64,000 nucleotides of DNA from Sphingomonas sp. UNC305MFCol5.2 (GTDB taxonomy: Bacteria > Pseudomonadota > Alphaproteobacteria > Sphingomonadales > Sphingomonadaceae). Positions 1-10,302 of this stretch are shown piece by piece. Made by a program: the position numbers and the translations under genes. The notes under the pieces are model-generated. The model was given only the letters and a program-made list of their open reading frames with translations. It searched no databases and was not told where the DNA came from. The stretch is from contig NZ_JOOE01000004.1 in the NCBI RefSeq assembly GCF_000712135.1, forward strand, positions 64,501 through 128,500. The letters are read 5' to 3'. Within the stretch, counting starts at the first letter, position 1. Each line of letters starts with the position of its first letter.

Positions 1-1570
<1,570 letters not shown>

Positions 1571-1649
1571 CGAGCTCGATACCTTTCGCCCGTCCTAGAT
1601 AGGCGCCGCCAGGTTAATGGCAATGGAACACTATGGTACTTTGGGTCGA

Positions 1650-2645
1650 TCAGTGTGATCGACGCGCCGGGGCCAGGCTGAAACGCCATTCAGCACGTTT
1701 CGCCTCGGCTTTCACCCCCGCAATCGTACCTGTCTTCCCCGAAACGAGCGTGGCGACCAGCCCGTCGAGACTCTCGCCGCGAAGTGGGGCGGGATCCTCT
1801 CCATCTTGTGAGCGGATATGGTCGACCGCGCGCTCGACGAGCCGACGCTGCAATTCGTAAGGCAAATCGCGTGCTTCGAGCTGCGCCGAGCCGGGGTCGA
1901 TCCGGCTCCGCATTTGCCACTCGCGCTCCGTCACCCATTCGAGCGCGTCCTCCGCGTGCCGCAAGTTGTGCGCCGCGAGCGCCAGGCGGTCGGCCGGGAG
2001 CTCGGGCGTTTCGGCGAGCATTCTTCGCATCCGGGCGCGGTCGAACCGTGGGTCGCGATTCGAGAGGTCCTCTATCGGCACGATTCCCGCCGCGGCGACG
2101 ATCGCCTCCAGCTCGGCGCGCGACCAATTGAGCAGCGGACGGACCAAAGTCACGTCGCCCAGTGGTCGCGCCGCGCGCATCGCCGCGAGTCCGCCGACAC
2201 CCGCACCGCGGCGGGCGCGCATCAGGAAGGTTTCGGCCACGTCGTTCTGCTGGTGTGCCGTCGCGATCCATCGAGCGCGGTCTCTCGCCCATTCGGCGAG
2301 CAGGGCGTAGCGCAGCGTGCGTGCGCCTTCCTGGAGATTGCCCTCGGGCACAATGCCCGTGAGGATGGCATGCGGAACGCCGAGCGGGTCACAGATCTCG
2401 GCTACGAACCGCGCCTCCGCCGCTGCTTCGGGGCGCAGGCCATGATCAACGGTAGCGGCGATCACTCTGTCCGGAAACGCCGCCGCCGCCAGCAACAGCA
2501 ATGCGAGACTGTCAGGCCCGCCCGATACCGCAAGCGCCAGCCTGAAATCCTCCCTAGGGGAGGAGCAAAGCGCAATCACATCGTCGCGAAAGCGCGCAAC
2601 CTGATCCGCCGGGGGCGTCAGCTCATTTGCACTTCTGCGCGACAC
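1650..2645 (-). CDS. tilS: tRNA(Ile)-lysidine synthetase TilS
   Basis: ATP-dependent enzyme that converts C34 of the CAU-anticodon tRNA-Ile to lysidine, switching it from Met to Ile identity. The 331-residue product has the N-type PP-loop motif SGGPDS at residues 41-46 in the expected N-terminal position, followed by the helical TilS region; the C-terminal part is short compared with E. coli TilS (about 430). The chosen start at 2645 overlaps the end of the upstream cpoB gene by 23 nt. Shorter starts would cut close to the PP-loop, and the overlap suggests translational coupling. It sits between cpoB and ftsH in a leftward run. Confidence 0.93.
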   Translation of the reverse strand: MSRRSANELTPPADQVARFRDDVIALCSSPREDFRLALAVSGGPDSLALLLLAAAAFPDRVIAATVDHGLRPEAAAEARFVAEICDPLGVPHAILTGIVPEGNLQEGARTLRYALLAEWARDRARWIATAHQQNDVAETFLMRARRGAGVGGLAAMRAARPLGDVTLVRPLLNWSRAELEAIVAAAGIVPIEDLSNRDPRFDRARMRRMLAETPELPADRLALAAHNLRHAEDALEWVTEREWQMRSRIDPGSAQLEARDLPYELQRRLVERAVDHIRSQDGEDPAPLRGESLDGLVATLVSGKTGTIAGVKAEAKRAEWRFSLAPARRSH

Positions 2646-3570
2646 GTCCCTCGGCGATGCCGTTCTTCATCTCCGCGGACAGCCGCTCGCCGTAAAGCTG
2701 GTCGAGCTCGGTATAGACCTTGCACACTTCGCTCGCGGGCTTCTTCAGCTTGGTCAGCGCCTGTGCCAGATAATAGAGACTGTCCGGCGCGCGCTCGCCG
2801 TTCGGGTTCTTCTTGTAATTCTCGTAGAAGGCGACCGCGGCGAGGCTCGGCGCACCGGCGTCGAGATAGGCGCGGCCGAGCAGATTCTGCGAAAAGCTCG
2901 CACGGCGGTGCTGCGGATATTTGGTCGCCACCGCCTCGAGCTCGCGGCGCGCTTCGGGATAGAGCTTGGCCTGCCACAGGCGATAGCCATAGGTATAGCC
3001 GTCCTCGGCCGGGTCGCCCGAATTGGGCTTCTGGATCGCCGCGACCTGCTGCGCGCGGGTACCGGTCGGCTTGGCGGCGGGTGCCTCTTCGGCGGGCGGG
3101 CGGCTTGCGGGCCGGGTCGGCCGCGCGGGTGCTTCGGAAATGTCGACCGGCGCGATCACCGGATCGCCCGATGCGCCGATCTGCGCCCCATTGTCCTCCA
3201 GTGCCTTCAGCCGTGCGTCAGTCGCGCGCTTATAGGCGCTGAACCCGTCCTCGAGCTGCTTGAGCCGATAGCCGTCCTGCTCGACCTGCCCGGTGAGCGA
3301 CTGCACCTGATTCTCGAGCGCGGCGACGCGCTGGGTCAGATCGGCGACCGGGCTTCCCGAAGGAACACCGGGCGCCTCGATGCTGGTATCGGGAACGATC
3401 TGCGGCTCGATCGTCTGGCCCGCGCCGCCCGGGAACACCTTGCGCTGCACCGCGCGCATCTCGCGCTCGAGCCGATCGACGCGGCCTTCGACCGCGGTGG
3501 TCTGGGCCTGGGCCGCAACGGGACCGGCAATGGCGGCAGTCACGCCTGCCGCGACAATCAGGAAACGCAT
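2623..3570 (-). CDS. cpoB: Tol-Pal system protein CpoB/YbgF
   Basis: Periplasmic partner of the Tol-Pal machinery; in E. coli it links Tol energy state to PBP1B activity during constriction. The 315-residue product begins with a clear signal peptide (MRFLIVAAG...AAQAQ). It continues with a coiled-coil-like N-terminal segment (about 25-100), a Pro/Ala-rich linker and C-terminal TPR repeats with the family's tail (EDGYTYGYRLWQAKLYPEA onward, ending in KCK). This architecture matches YbgF/CpoB. It overlaps tilS. No tol or pal gene is adjacent in the window; a RodZ-like gene lies upstream instead, 75 bp away. Confidence 0.92.
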   Translation of the reverse strand: MRFLIVAAGVTAAIAGPVAAQAQTTAVEGRVDRLEREMRAVQRKVFPGGAGQTIEPQIVPDTSIEAPGVPSGSPVADLTQRVAALENQVQSLTGQVEQDGYRLKQLEDGFSAYKRATDARLKALEDNGAQIGASGDPVIAPVDISEAPARPTRPASRPPAEEAPAAKPTGTRAQQVAAIQKPNSGDPAEDGYTYGYRLWQAKLYPEARRELEAVATKYPQHRRASFSQNLLGRAYLDAGAPSLAAVAFYENYKKNPNGERAPDSLYYLAQALTKLKKPASEVCKVYTELDQLYGERLSAEMKNGIAEGRVAQKCK

Positions 3571-3645
3571 TCGTCACACCCCCCGGTGCTGATTTCGGGA
3601 ATTAAGCAGATGATATAGTCGACACGCCGTGCCTTGTCGCCCGCC

Positions 3646-4494
3646 TTAAAGTGTGGCGGCGGCGTTGCCAGCAGGCACGTCCACGGGTGCGGTAGAAGGG
3701 GTCGATGGCGCGCCGGATTGCCCGCGCGACTGTAGCGCCGCGGCGCTCACCTCGACTTCGACGGTCTCCACGCCGGTGCCCAGCGGGGGCACGTTCGAGC
3801 CGTTGAGCAAAACCTGGATCCGGTCGGGCCGGCCGGTACGCACGCGCGGACGATCGGCATCGGCCGGTACGTCGTAGCGTTCGCCCGCCGCCATTTCCTT
3901 CTCGAACAGCCGCTTGCCGCTCGCATCGGTCACCCGGATCCATGCAGTGTCGGTCGCCACCAAAGTCACTTGCCCGCCGGTGACGGGCGCGGGCGCGGGC
4001 GCCGCGGCGTTGCCCGGATCGGCGGCGATTGTGTTCTCGATCGGGATCACATTCTCGTCCGGCGCGCCGGCGCGGAACAAATTGGTGCCATACCAGAGTC
4101 CCACCCCGATCAGCACCAGCACGGCTACGATCACCCCGACGATGACGATGCCGCTTGGCGGCGTGCGCGAGCGCTCGTTGAAATCATAGGCCGGGGGCGG
4201 CGCGGGACGTTCGGGCCGCTCGCCGATCTCGAGCCGCAGCTCACGCGCGAGCGCGACTTCGTCGGCGCCCACCGCCCGGGCATAGGCCTTGGCGAAGCCC
4301 AGCGCGTAGGTGGACGAGGGCAGGCTGGCGAAGTTCGACTGCTCGATCGCCTCGAGATGGCGTTGCGGAATGCGGGTACGGCTCGCGATCTCACTCAATT
4401 CGAGCTTCTGCGCTTCGCGCGCCGCACGCAGTTTCTCGCCCACGGTGGCGGGGAAAAGCGTCGGGTTGTCGGCGTTTTCGCCTTCCATTCTCAC
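3646..4494 (-). CDS. RodZ-like HTH / DUF4115 bitopic membrane protein
   Basis: Probably a cytoskeleton-linked membrane protein of the RodZ type. The 282-residue product has an N-terminal Cro/C1-type helix-turn-helix (about 15-80, including the EIASRTRIPQRHLEAIE core), a Pro-rich juxtamembrane stretch, one membrane segment (about 114-136) and a periplasmic DUF4115 beta domain (about 180-265: TAWIRVTDASGKRLFEKEM). In RodZ the HTH domain contacts MreB rather than DNA. The start MRMEG at 4494 could equally be the second Met (MEGEN). It lies between ptsP and cpoB, all leftward, with about 100 bp to ptsP. Which RodZ branch this is remains open, so no symbol is given. Confidence 0.85.
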   Translation of the reverse strand: MRMEGENADNPTLFPATVGEKLRAAREAQKLELSEIASRTRIPQRHLEAIEQSNFASLPSSTYALGFAKAYARAVGADEVALARELRLEIGERPERPAPPPAYDFNERSRTPPSGIVIVGVIVAVLVLIGVGLWYGTNLFRAGAPDENVIPIENTIAADPGNAAAPAPAPVTGGQVTLVATDTAWIRVTDASGKRLFEKEMAAGERYDVPADADRPRVRTGRPDRIQVLLNGSNVPPLGTGVETVEVEVSAAALQSRGQSGAPSTPSTAPVDVPAGNAAATL

Positions 4495-4596
4495 CTCCGG
4501 CAGAAGGGTTCGCGGCCCTGTGTGCTCCCGCCTTTGCGCGGGTGTCCCTCACGCCGCTGCCCCTGTCAACGCTGCCGCAGCAAAACTGGCGAAAGA

Positions 4597-6873
4597 TCAG
4601 GCGAGTTCGACCGAATGCTCGCTCGCCCAGCTCGCGAGCATGTCGCGCAGCGGCGCGCGCGGGTCTGCGAGCCACGGAGTCATCGAGTCGATCAGTGCGG
4701 CGCGATCGAGCGAGCGGACCATCGCCTTGATCGGTCCCACCGCCGCCGGCGTGATCGAGAGCCGGTCGATGCCGAGCCCGATCAAGGCCATCGCCTCGAG
4801 CGGCCGCCCGCCCATCTCGCCGCATATCGCCACCGGCACGTCCGCGGCGTGCGCCTGATCGATCACGCGCTTGAGGAAGCGCAGAATCGAGGGGCTGAGC
4901 CAATCGTAACGCAACGCCAACTTGGGGTGCGCGCGATCGGCGGCGAACAGGAACTGGGTGAGATCGTTGGTGCCGATCGACAGGAAGTCGATCTTCGGCA
5001 GCAATATGTCGAGCACTTCGGCGAGTGCCGGTACTTCGAGCATCGCACCATAGCGGATCTCGGTCGGCATTTTCCGCCCGCGCGCCGCAAGCCAGGTGCG
5101 CTGCGCTTCGAACAGGTCGCGCGCCGCGTCGAATTCCCATGGTTCGGAGACCATCGGGAACATGATGTTGAGCGTCTTGCCCGCGCCTGCCTCAATCAGC
5201 GCGCGCGCTTGCGCCTTCATCAGGCCGTCGCGATCGAGCGCGAGCCGCAGCGCGCGCCAGCCCATCGCCGGGTTCTCCTCGTCGCCGTCCTCGTCATGGT
5301 TGAGATAGGGCAGCGCCTTGTCGCCGCCGATATCCACCGTGCGGAAGGTAACGGGGCGCTCGCCCGCGGCTTCGAGCACGTCCTTGTAGAGCCGCTTCTG
5401 CGCCTCACGCTGCGGCAAGGTCGCGGAGACGAGGAACTGGAATTCGGTGCGGAACAGCCCGATGCCGTCGGCACCGGTCAGGTCCAGTGCGGCGAGATCG
5501 TCGCGCAGCCCGGCATTGACCATCACGGTGATGCGATGCCCGTCGCTCGTTACCGGCACTTCGCCGCGCAGCTGGGCGAAGGCGGCACGGCGCTTCTGGC
5601 TGAGCGCCAATTTGGCCTCGAACGCCTCCTGCATCGCGCCGGTCGGCCGGACGAACAGGCTCTCCTCGGCAGTGTCGAGCAGCAGCATGTCGCCCTCGGC
5701 GATCAGCCGCCGCACGTCGCGCACGCGGCCGAGCACCGGCACGCCCATCGCCCGGGCGACGATGGTGACGTGCGCGGTCAGCGATCCTTCCTCAAGGACC
5801 ACACCCTTCAGCCGCCGCCGGTCATATTCGAGCAGTTCGGCGGGGCCGAGGTTGCGCGCGATCAGGATCGAATCCTGCCTAAGGCCCATCTGCGCCGCAG
5901 TGCCCAATTGGCCTGAGACGATGCGGAGCAGCCGGTTGGAGAGGTCCTCCAGATCGTGCATCCGGTCGCGCAGCAGCGCGTCGTCGATCTCGCGCATCCG
6001 CATCCGGGTGCGCTGCTGGACGCGTTCGATCGCGGCTTCGGCGGTCAGACCCGAATCGATCGCCTCGTTGATCCGCCGGCTCCAGCCTTCGTCGTAGGCG
6101 AACATCTTGTAGGTCGCGAGGACCTCGTCATGCTCGCCACCGCCGCCGAACTCGGCCTGACTGGCCATGCGCTCGATCTGATCGCGCATCTTGTCGAACG
6201 CGGCATAGACGCGGTGGCGTTCGACTTCGATATCCTCGGCGACGGTATGCTCGATCGTGATGCGCGGCTGGTGGAACACCGCGACGCCCGCGGCCATCCC
6301 CTCGACCAGCTTGAAGCCGCTCGCGCGCGATGCCGCGGTCGATTGCGGGCGCGTCGTGGCGCCCCCCATCTGGTCGACCAGGTCGGCGTTGGCGATCAGT
6401 TCGGACAGCACCATCGCCACCGTCTGCAGCGCCTCGATCTCGACATCGGCATAGCGGCGCGGCTCGGCATGCTGGACCGCGAGCACGCCCACCGCGCGCT
6501 CGCGCCGGATGATCGGGACGCCGGCAAAGCTGTGGAAGCGCTCCTCGCCCGTCTCCGGCCGATAGGCGAAGTCGGGATGCGCCGCCGCCTCGTCGAGATT
6601 GAGTGTCTCGACATTGGCTGCGATCGTGCCGACCAAGCCCTCGCCGAGTGCGAGCTTGGTGACGTGGACGGCTTCCTGGTCGAGTCCGCGGGTCGCGAAC
6701 AGTTCGAGCACGCCTTCGCGCAGCAGATAGATCGAACAGACCTCGCTATCGAGCACGGTGCCGATGATTTCCGCCACCGAGTTGAGCTTGGATTGCACGG
6801 GCAACCGTTTCGCCATCACGTCGTGAAGGCGGGTGAGGATCTCGCGAGCGGAAGCGGCGGCAGTGAGGGCCAT
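4597..6873 (-). CDS. ptsP: Nitrogen-type phosphoenolpyruvate-protein phosphotransferase (EI-Ntr)
   Basis: First enzyme of the PTS-Ntr relay; it takes phosphate from PEP and passes it to NPr. The product is 758 residues, the expected size for EI-Ntr. It has an N-terminal GAF domain (about 15-160), then the enzyme I domains: the swivelling phosphohistidine domain with His about 368 in TAHVTIVAR, and the C-terminal PEP-binding barrel with GLFRTEFQFL, DIGGDK and the active-site Cys about 684 in AICGEMGG. All key residues are present. No NPr or EIIA-Ntr gene is in the window. It leads the leftward run toward ftsH. ptsP is often found near lysC in alphaproteobacteria; here about 3.4 kb separates them. 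Confidence 0.96.
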   Translation of the reverse strand: MALTAAASAREILTRLHDVMAKRLPVQSKLNSVAEIIGTVLDSEVCSIYLLREGVLELFATRGLDQEAVHVTKLALGEGLVGTIAANVETLNLDEAAAHPDFAYRPETGEERFHSFAGVPIIRRERAVGVLAVQHAEPRRYADVEIEALQTVAMVLSELIANADLVDQMGGATTRPQSTAASRASGFKLVEGMAAGVAVFHQPRITIEHTVAEDIEVERHRVYAAFDKMRDQIERMASQAEFGGGGEHDEVLATYKMFAYDEGWSRRINEAIDSGLTAEAAIERVQQRTRMRMREIDDALLRDRMHDLEDLSNRLLRIVSGQLGTAAQMGLRQDSILIARNLGPAELLEYDRRRLKGVVLEEGSLTAHVTIVARAMGVPVLGRVRDVRRLIAEGDMLLLDTAEESLFVRPTGAMQEAFEAKLALSQKRRAAFAQLRGEVPVTSDGHRITVMVNAGLRDDLAALDLTGADGIGLFRTEFQFLVSATLPQREAQKRLYKDVLEAAGERPVTFRTVDIGGDKALPYLNHDEDGDEENPAMGWRALRLALDRDGLMKAQARALIEAGAGKTLNIMFPMVSEPWEFDAARDLFEAQRTWLAARGRKMPTEIRYGAMLEVPALAEVLDILLPKIDFLSIGTNDLTQFLFAADRAHPKLALRYDWLSPSILRFLKRVIDQAHAADVPVAICGEMGGRPLEAMALIGLGIDRLSITPAAVGPIKAMVRSLDRAALIDSMTPWLADPRAPLRDMLASWASEHSVELA

Positions 6874-7017
6874 GGCTCCCGGCTAACAGATTGTCCCGGC
6901 GCGCGCCATTGTCCCGCAAGACAAAGCGCGCCTCGGCGAACCAGCGCGCCGAACCACTGAAGCGCCGGCCCGTGGCCGCCATCGCCACTCACGATTTTCC
7001 CTGTTGCATTTGCCAAT

Positions 7018-7034
7018 ACTGTATATCATACAGT
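7018..7034. promoter_or_regulatory. Palindromic operator upstream of the PadR gene
   Basis: Perfect 7-bp inverted repeat ACTGTAT-atc-ATACAGT, ending 29 bp before the padR-type start codon. AT-rich dyads of this kind in front of PadR genes are typically the regulator's own binding site, which suggests autoregulation of the padR-HAAS pair. The dyad is seen in the sequence; the assignment to this PadR is inference. Confidence 0.6.
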
Positions 7035-7063
7035 GTATGACGCATACCATGTGAGACACGGCA

Positions 7064-7405
7064 ATGCCCATTGAAGAGGACCAGTTCGAAAAGCTGCGCG
7101 TCGAGCTCCGGCGCGGCTCGCTGGTGCTGGCGGTGCTCGGGGCGCTGCGCGAGGAGCGCTATGGCTACACCCTGCGCACCAGCCTCGAAGAGGCCGGGCT
7201 GCCGATCGACGAAGGCGCGCTCTATCCGCTGCTGCGCCGGCTCGAGGCGCAGGGACTGCTCACCAGCGAATGGCGCGAAGAGGCGAAGCGCAACAAGCGC
7301 TTCTACCGCCTCTCGCCCGACGGACTCGAGATCCTCGCCCAATTGCTCGGCGAATGGAACGCGATCTCGGAATCGATCCTGCTGCTCACCGGAAGGGACA
7401 AGTGA
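7064..7405 (+). CDS. PadR-family transcriptional regulator
   Basis: Small winged-helix repressor of 113 residues, the usual size for short PadR proteins. The core is typical: VLAVLGALREERYGYTLRTS, then the DEGALYPLLRRLEAQGLL recognition region and the wing (RNKRFYRLSPDG). Its stop codon overlaps the start of the next gene by one base (TGATG), so the two are very likely co-transcribed. A 17-bp dyad sits just upstream. PadR proteins paired with HAAS-domain membrane proteins are a recurring module, usually controlling the membrane partner in response to a ligand or envelope state. The ligand cannot be told from sequence. Confidence 0.92.
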   Translation: MPIEEDQFEKLRVELRRGSLVLAVLGALREERYGYTLRTSLEEAGLPIDEGALYPLLRRLEAQGLLTSEWREEAKRNKRFYRLSPDGLEILAQLLGEWNAISESILLLTGRDK

Positions 7406-8373
7406 TGGACCTCATCGAACGCTATCTCGCGGCCGTCCGGCGGAATCTGCCGGCCGAAAAGGCCGACGACATCATCGCCGAACTCCATGACGATCTCGCC
7501 ACGCGGCAGGAGATGCGCGAGGACCGGCTCGGCCGGCCGCTGCGCCGCGACGAGATCAACGCACTGCTCAAGGAATTCGGACACCCGCTGGTGATCGCCG
7601 CACGCTATCACACCCAGCAATATCTGATCGGGCCCGAAATCTTCCCCTTCTACCTGTTCGGGCTGCGGATCGTGCTGACGATCGGCGCGATCCTGCTGGT
7701 CGCGATCGGCGTGATCTCGGCGCTGCTCGGCGATCGCAACATTGTCGAGATGTTCGTGCGCATCACCGGCGATCTCTGGGGCTTCTTCTTCGCTTCGGTT
7801 GCGATCGTGACGCTCGGCTTCGCTTTGTTCGAGCGCTATGGCGGCCCGGTCGATCAGTTGATCCGCTGGACACCCGAACAACTCCCCGCGCCGCTCGCGC
7901 GCCGCAAGGGCCAGTGGGAAGCCGCGTTCGAAGTCGGGATGAGCATCGCCTTCTTGCTCTGGTGGATCGGCGCGATCCGCTTCCCGACGATCGCGGCGAC
8001 CAGCGGGGTCCGTGTCGAGCCCGCCGCGATCTGGGACCAATATTATCTGCCGATCCTCGTGCTCGCCTCGGCGCAGCTCGTGGTCAATCTGGTCAAATGG
8101 CTGCTGCCACGGCTCTGGCGAGTCCAGGCGCTCCTGTCGATCGCCGTCTCGGTGGCGACCATCGCGCTGGCCGCCGGGCTCTACAAAGCAGGGGCCTGGG
8201 TGACCGTCGTTGCGGCCGGCAAGGACACGGGGAACCTCACCCGGCTCACCGAAAGCGTGAACCTCTCGATCCGCATCGCGCTGATCGTGATGATGGCGAT
8301 CATGGCGGCGCAAGCGCTGGGCGAGCTGTGGAAGCTTGCCCGCGGGCAGCGCACGGCAGGCCTTGCGGTCTAA
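7405..8373 (+). CDS. HAAS-domain multi-pass membrane protein, PadR partner
   Basis: Product of 322 residues from the ATG at 7405, which overlaps the PadR stop codon. The N-terminal 80 residues (MDLIERYLAAVRRNLPAEKA..., then LKEFGHPLVIAARY) are the helical HAAS signalling domain typical of proteins encoded next to PadR. About six hydrophobic segments follow (near residues 85-110, 125-145, 175-195, 215-235, 240-260 and 285-305). The biochemical role of such proteins is not established; coupling to PadR suggests a membrane sensor or a regulated membrane function. An in-frame upstream extension exists but only overlaps padR in another frame. Confidence 0.82.
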   Translation: MDLIERYLAAVRRNLPAEKADDIIAELHDDLATRQEMREDRLGRPLRRDEINALLKEFGHPLVIAARYHTQQYLIGPEIFPFYLFGLRIVLTIGAILLVAIGVISALLGDRNIVEMFVRITGDLWGFFFASVAIVTLGFALFERYGGPVDQLIRWTPEQLPAPLARRKGQWEAAFEVGMSIAFLLWWIGAIRFPTIAATSGVRVEPAAIWDQYYLPILVLASAQLVVNLVKWLLPRLWRVQALLSIAVSVATIALAAGLYKAGAWVTVVAAGKDTGNLTRLTESVNLSIRIALIVMMAIMAAQALGELWKLARGQRTAGLAV

Positions 8374-9401
8374 ACCGCCCGCTTCTCCAGCGCGTGCGCG
8401 GCCTCGGCCATCAGCGTGGCAATGATCTCGGCGACCGGCTCTTCCTTGTTGACCATGCCGACCGATTGGCCCGCCATCACGCTGCCATGCTCGACATCGC
8501 CGTCGATCACAGCGCGGCGCAGCGCGCCCGCCCAATAATGCTCGATCTGGAGCTGCGCCTCCATCATCTCGACCTTCCCCTCGTCGAGCAGCTGGGCGAC
8601 TTCGCGCTGCTTGGCGGTGAACAGCTCGCCGGCAGCGTTCTTCAGCGCGCGCACCGGGATGACCGGAAGCCGCGGATCGATCTGGACGCTGGCCGTCGCG
8701 TCGCGTGCAGAAGCGCGGATGAACGCCTTCTTGAAGTTGGCGTGCGCGATGCTCTCTGTGGCGCAGACGAAGCGCGTGCCGAGCTGGACGCCCGCCGCTC
8801 CCATGTCGAGATAGCCGGCGATCGCCTCGCCGCGGCCGATCCCGCCGGCGACGAACACGGGGACTTGGGCGGCCACTTCGGGCAGGATTTCCTGCGCGAG
8901 CACGCTGGTCGAGACCGGGCCGATATGCCCGCCGGCTTCCATGCCCTCGACGACGAGCGCGTCGACGCCCGAACGGATCAGCTTTTTGGCGAGGCTCAGC
9001 GCCGGCGCGAAGCAGATCAATTTGGCGCCGAATTCCTTGATCGCGTCGAGGCTGCCCGCCGGGGGCAGTCCGCCGGCGAGCACGACGTGCGTCACGCCAT
9101 GTTTCTTGCACACTGAGATCAGCTCGAGCAGCTGCGGGTGCATCGTAATCAGATTGACGCCGAACGGCTTGTCGGTGAGCGCTTTGGTGCCGGCGATCTC
9201 CTTGTCGAGCAATTCGGGAGTCATCGCGCCGCATGCGATCAACCCGAAGCCGCCCGCATTGGACATCGCTGCGACGAGGTTGCGCTCGCTCACCCACGAC
9301 ATCGCGCCGCACATGATCGCGACTTCGCTGCCCAGGAATTCGCATCCGCGGGCCATGCGTCGGGCCAGGCGCTCGGCGCCGATACTGCTGTCAGTGGTCA
9401 T
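8370..9401 (-). CDS. Nitronate monooxygenase family protein (2-nitropropane dioxygenase-like)
   Basis: FMN-dependent TIM-barrel enzyme; family members oxidise alkyl nitronates, and FabK-type enoyl-ACP reductases share the fold. The 343-residue product (start MTTDSSIGAERL at 9401) shows the N-terminal IMCGAMSWVSERNLVAAMSN region, GGFGLIACG, the FMN-phosphate region VFVAGGIGRGEAIAGYLDMG and the C-terminal GQSVGMVN. A longer start at 9470 is possible but would overlap the upstream gene, and neither start has a strong ribosome binding site. It converges with the HAAS gene, overlapping its end by 4 nt. Substrate cannot be assigned. Confidence 0.85.
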   Translation of the reverse strand: MTTDSSIGAERLARRMARGCEFLGSEVAIMCGAMSWVSERNLVAAMSNAGGFGLIACGAMTPELLDKEIAGTKALTDKPFGVNLITMHPQLLELISVCKKHGVTHVVLAGGLPPAGSLDAIKEFGAKLICFAPALSLAKKLIRSGVDALVVEGMEAGGHIGPVSTSVLAQEILPEVAAQVPVFVAGGIGRGEAIAGYLDMGAAGVQLGTRFVCATESIAHANFKKAFIRASARDATASVQIDPRLPVIPVRALKNAAGELFTAKQREVAQLLDEGKVEMMEAQLQIEHYWAGALRRAVIDGDVEHGSVMAGQSVGMVNKEEPVAEIIATLMAEAAHALEKRAV

Positions 9402-9453
9402 GGCGGCAGGGCCTAGCCGGGCGGAAGGCTTTGGGGCAAGCACGGAACGCGGC

Positions 9454-10248
9454 TCATTCGCTGTCGACATTGCCGTAAGTGATGCGGATGCTCACCCAGG
9501 TGCCGGTCAGCTCCTTGCCGCCGACGCGCGGCGCGCGGACGCGGAACTGCCACGCCGCCTGTCGCACCGATCCGGCATAGCCCGAGCCGCGCGGACCCTC
9601 GCCCAGCTCCTGACAATCCTCGACCCGGTGATCGGCCACGGTGCGGCACGCGATCAGGCCCCAGCCCGGACCGAGTGCACGCCGGGAAAGATAAGGTGAG
9701 AGTTCGGCGTCGCGCGGCCGGCGATACCATTCGGCGGCGTAGAGCGGTTCGCCGTTGGGGGCCTTGCCCACCACGGTGCTGTCGCCCGCGCGGCTCCCCG
9801 AACTCGCTGCCGAGGCGGTTTCGCCTTCCGGCGCGGCTGCCGGCTGCGAACCCTTCCCGGCAATGTCCGCCGCCTTGTATTCGGAGCGGGTCATCCGGAC
9901 GAAGGTGGACGGGAGCGGCGGCGTCGGCGGCTTGGGCACGGGTGGCGGCTCCACCGGCTTGGGCGGGACAGGGCGGGGCTTACCGCTCTCGACCTTGCGT
10001 TCGTCGGCCTTTTTCTCCGGCGTCCGGTTCGCCTCCTCGCTGTCGCTGGAGGGACCCGAGATCCCGAAGACGCTGGGCACGTCGCCCTTTTCCTTGCCCG
10101 GGATCACCGGCGCCATGAACCACAATAGCAGCGCCACCAGCAGCTCGATCAGCAGCGCGAGCACGAACGCCACGCCGCGTTGGCCGAGCGACGCGCGCAG
10201 CCGGACGGAAGCGCTCGGGCGCGTTTCGATGGAATCGACTACGGACAA
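9454..10248 (-). CDS. TonB-like proline-rich periplasmic protein
   Basis: The 264-residue protein has an N-terminal cytoplasmic tail, one membrane anchor (about 25-46, VAFVLALLIELLVALLLWF), an acidic and then strongly Pro-rich spacer (about 85-110, PVPPKPVEPPPVPKPPTPP) and a C-terminal globular part with two Cys (LIACRTVADHRVEDCQ) ending in an RITYGNVD strand. Anchor, Pro-rich arm and small C-domain are the TonB layout, but I do not recognise a standard TonB C-terminal motif, and no exbB or exbD is adjacent. It lies between lysC and the monooxygenase gene, all leftward. Best read as a TonB-like envelope-spanning protein of unknown partner. Confidence 0.65.
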   Translation of the reverse strand: MSVVDSIETRPSASVRLRASLGQRGVAFVLALLIELLVALLLWFMAPVIPGKEKGDVPSVFGISGPSSDSEEANRTPEKKADERKVESGKPRPVPPKPVEPPPVPKPPTPPLPSTFVRMTRSEYKAADIAGKGSQPAAAPEGETASAASSGSRAGDSTVVGKAPNGEPLYAAEWYRRPRDAELSPYLSRRALGPGWGLIACRTVADHRVEDCQELGEGPRGSGYAGSVRQAAWQFRVRAPRVGGKELTGTWVSIRITYGNVDSE

Positions 10249-10302
10249 GGCAGAGCGTCCGATGCCGCGGCCATGCGGCGGAAAGATGTCAGAAACGCGC
10301 GG

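Noticed and set aside
3970..5916. 648-codon plus-strand frame over the rodZ-like and ptsP genes
   Set aside because: Antisense to two recognisable genes, with no domain or ribosome binding site.
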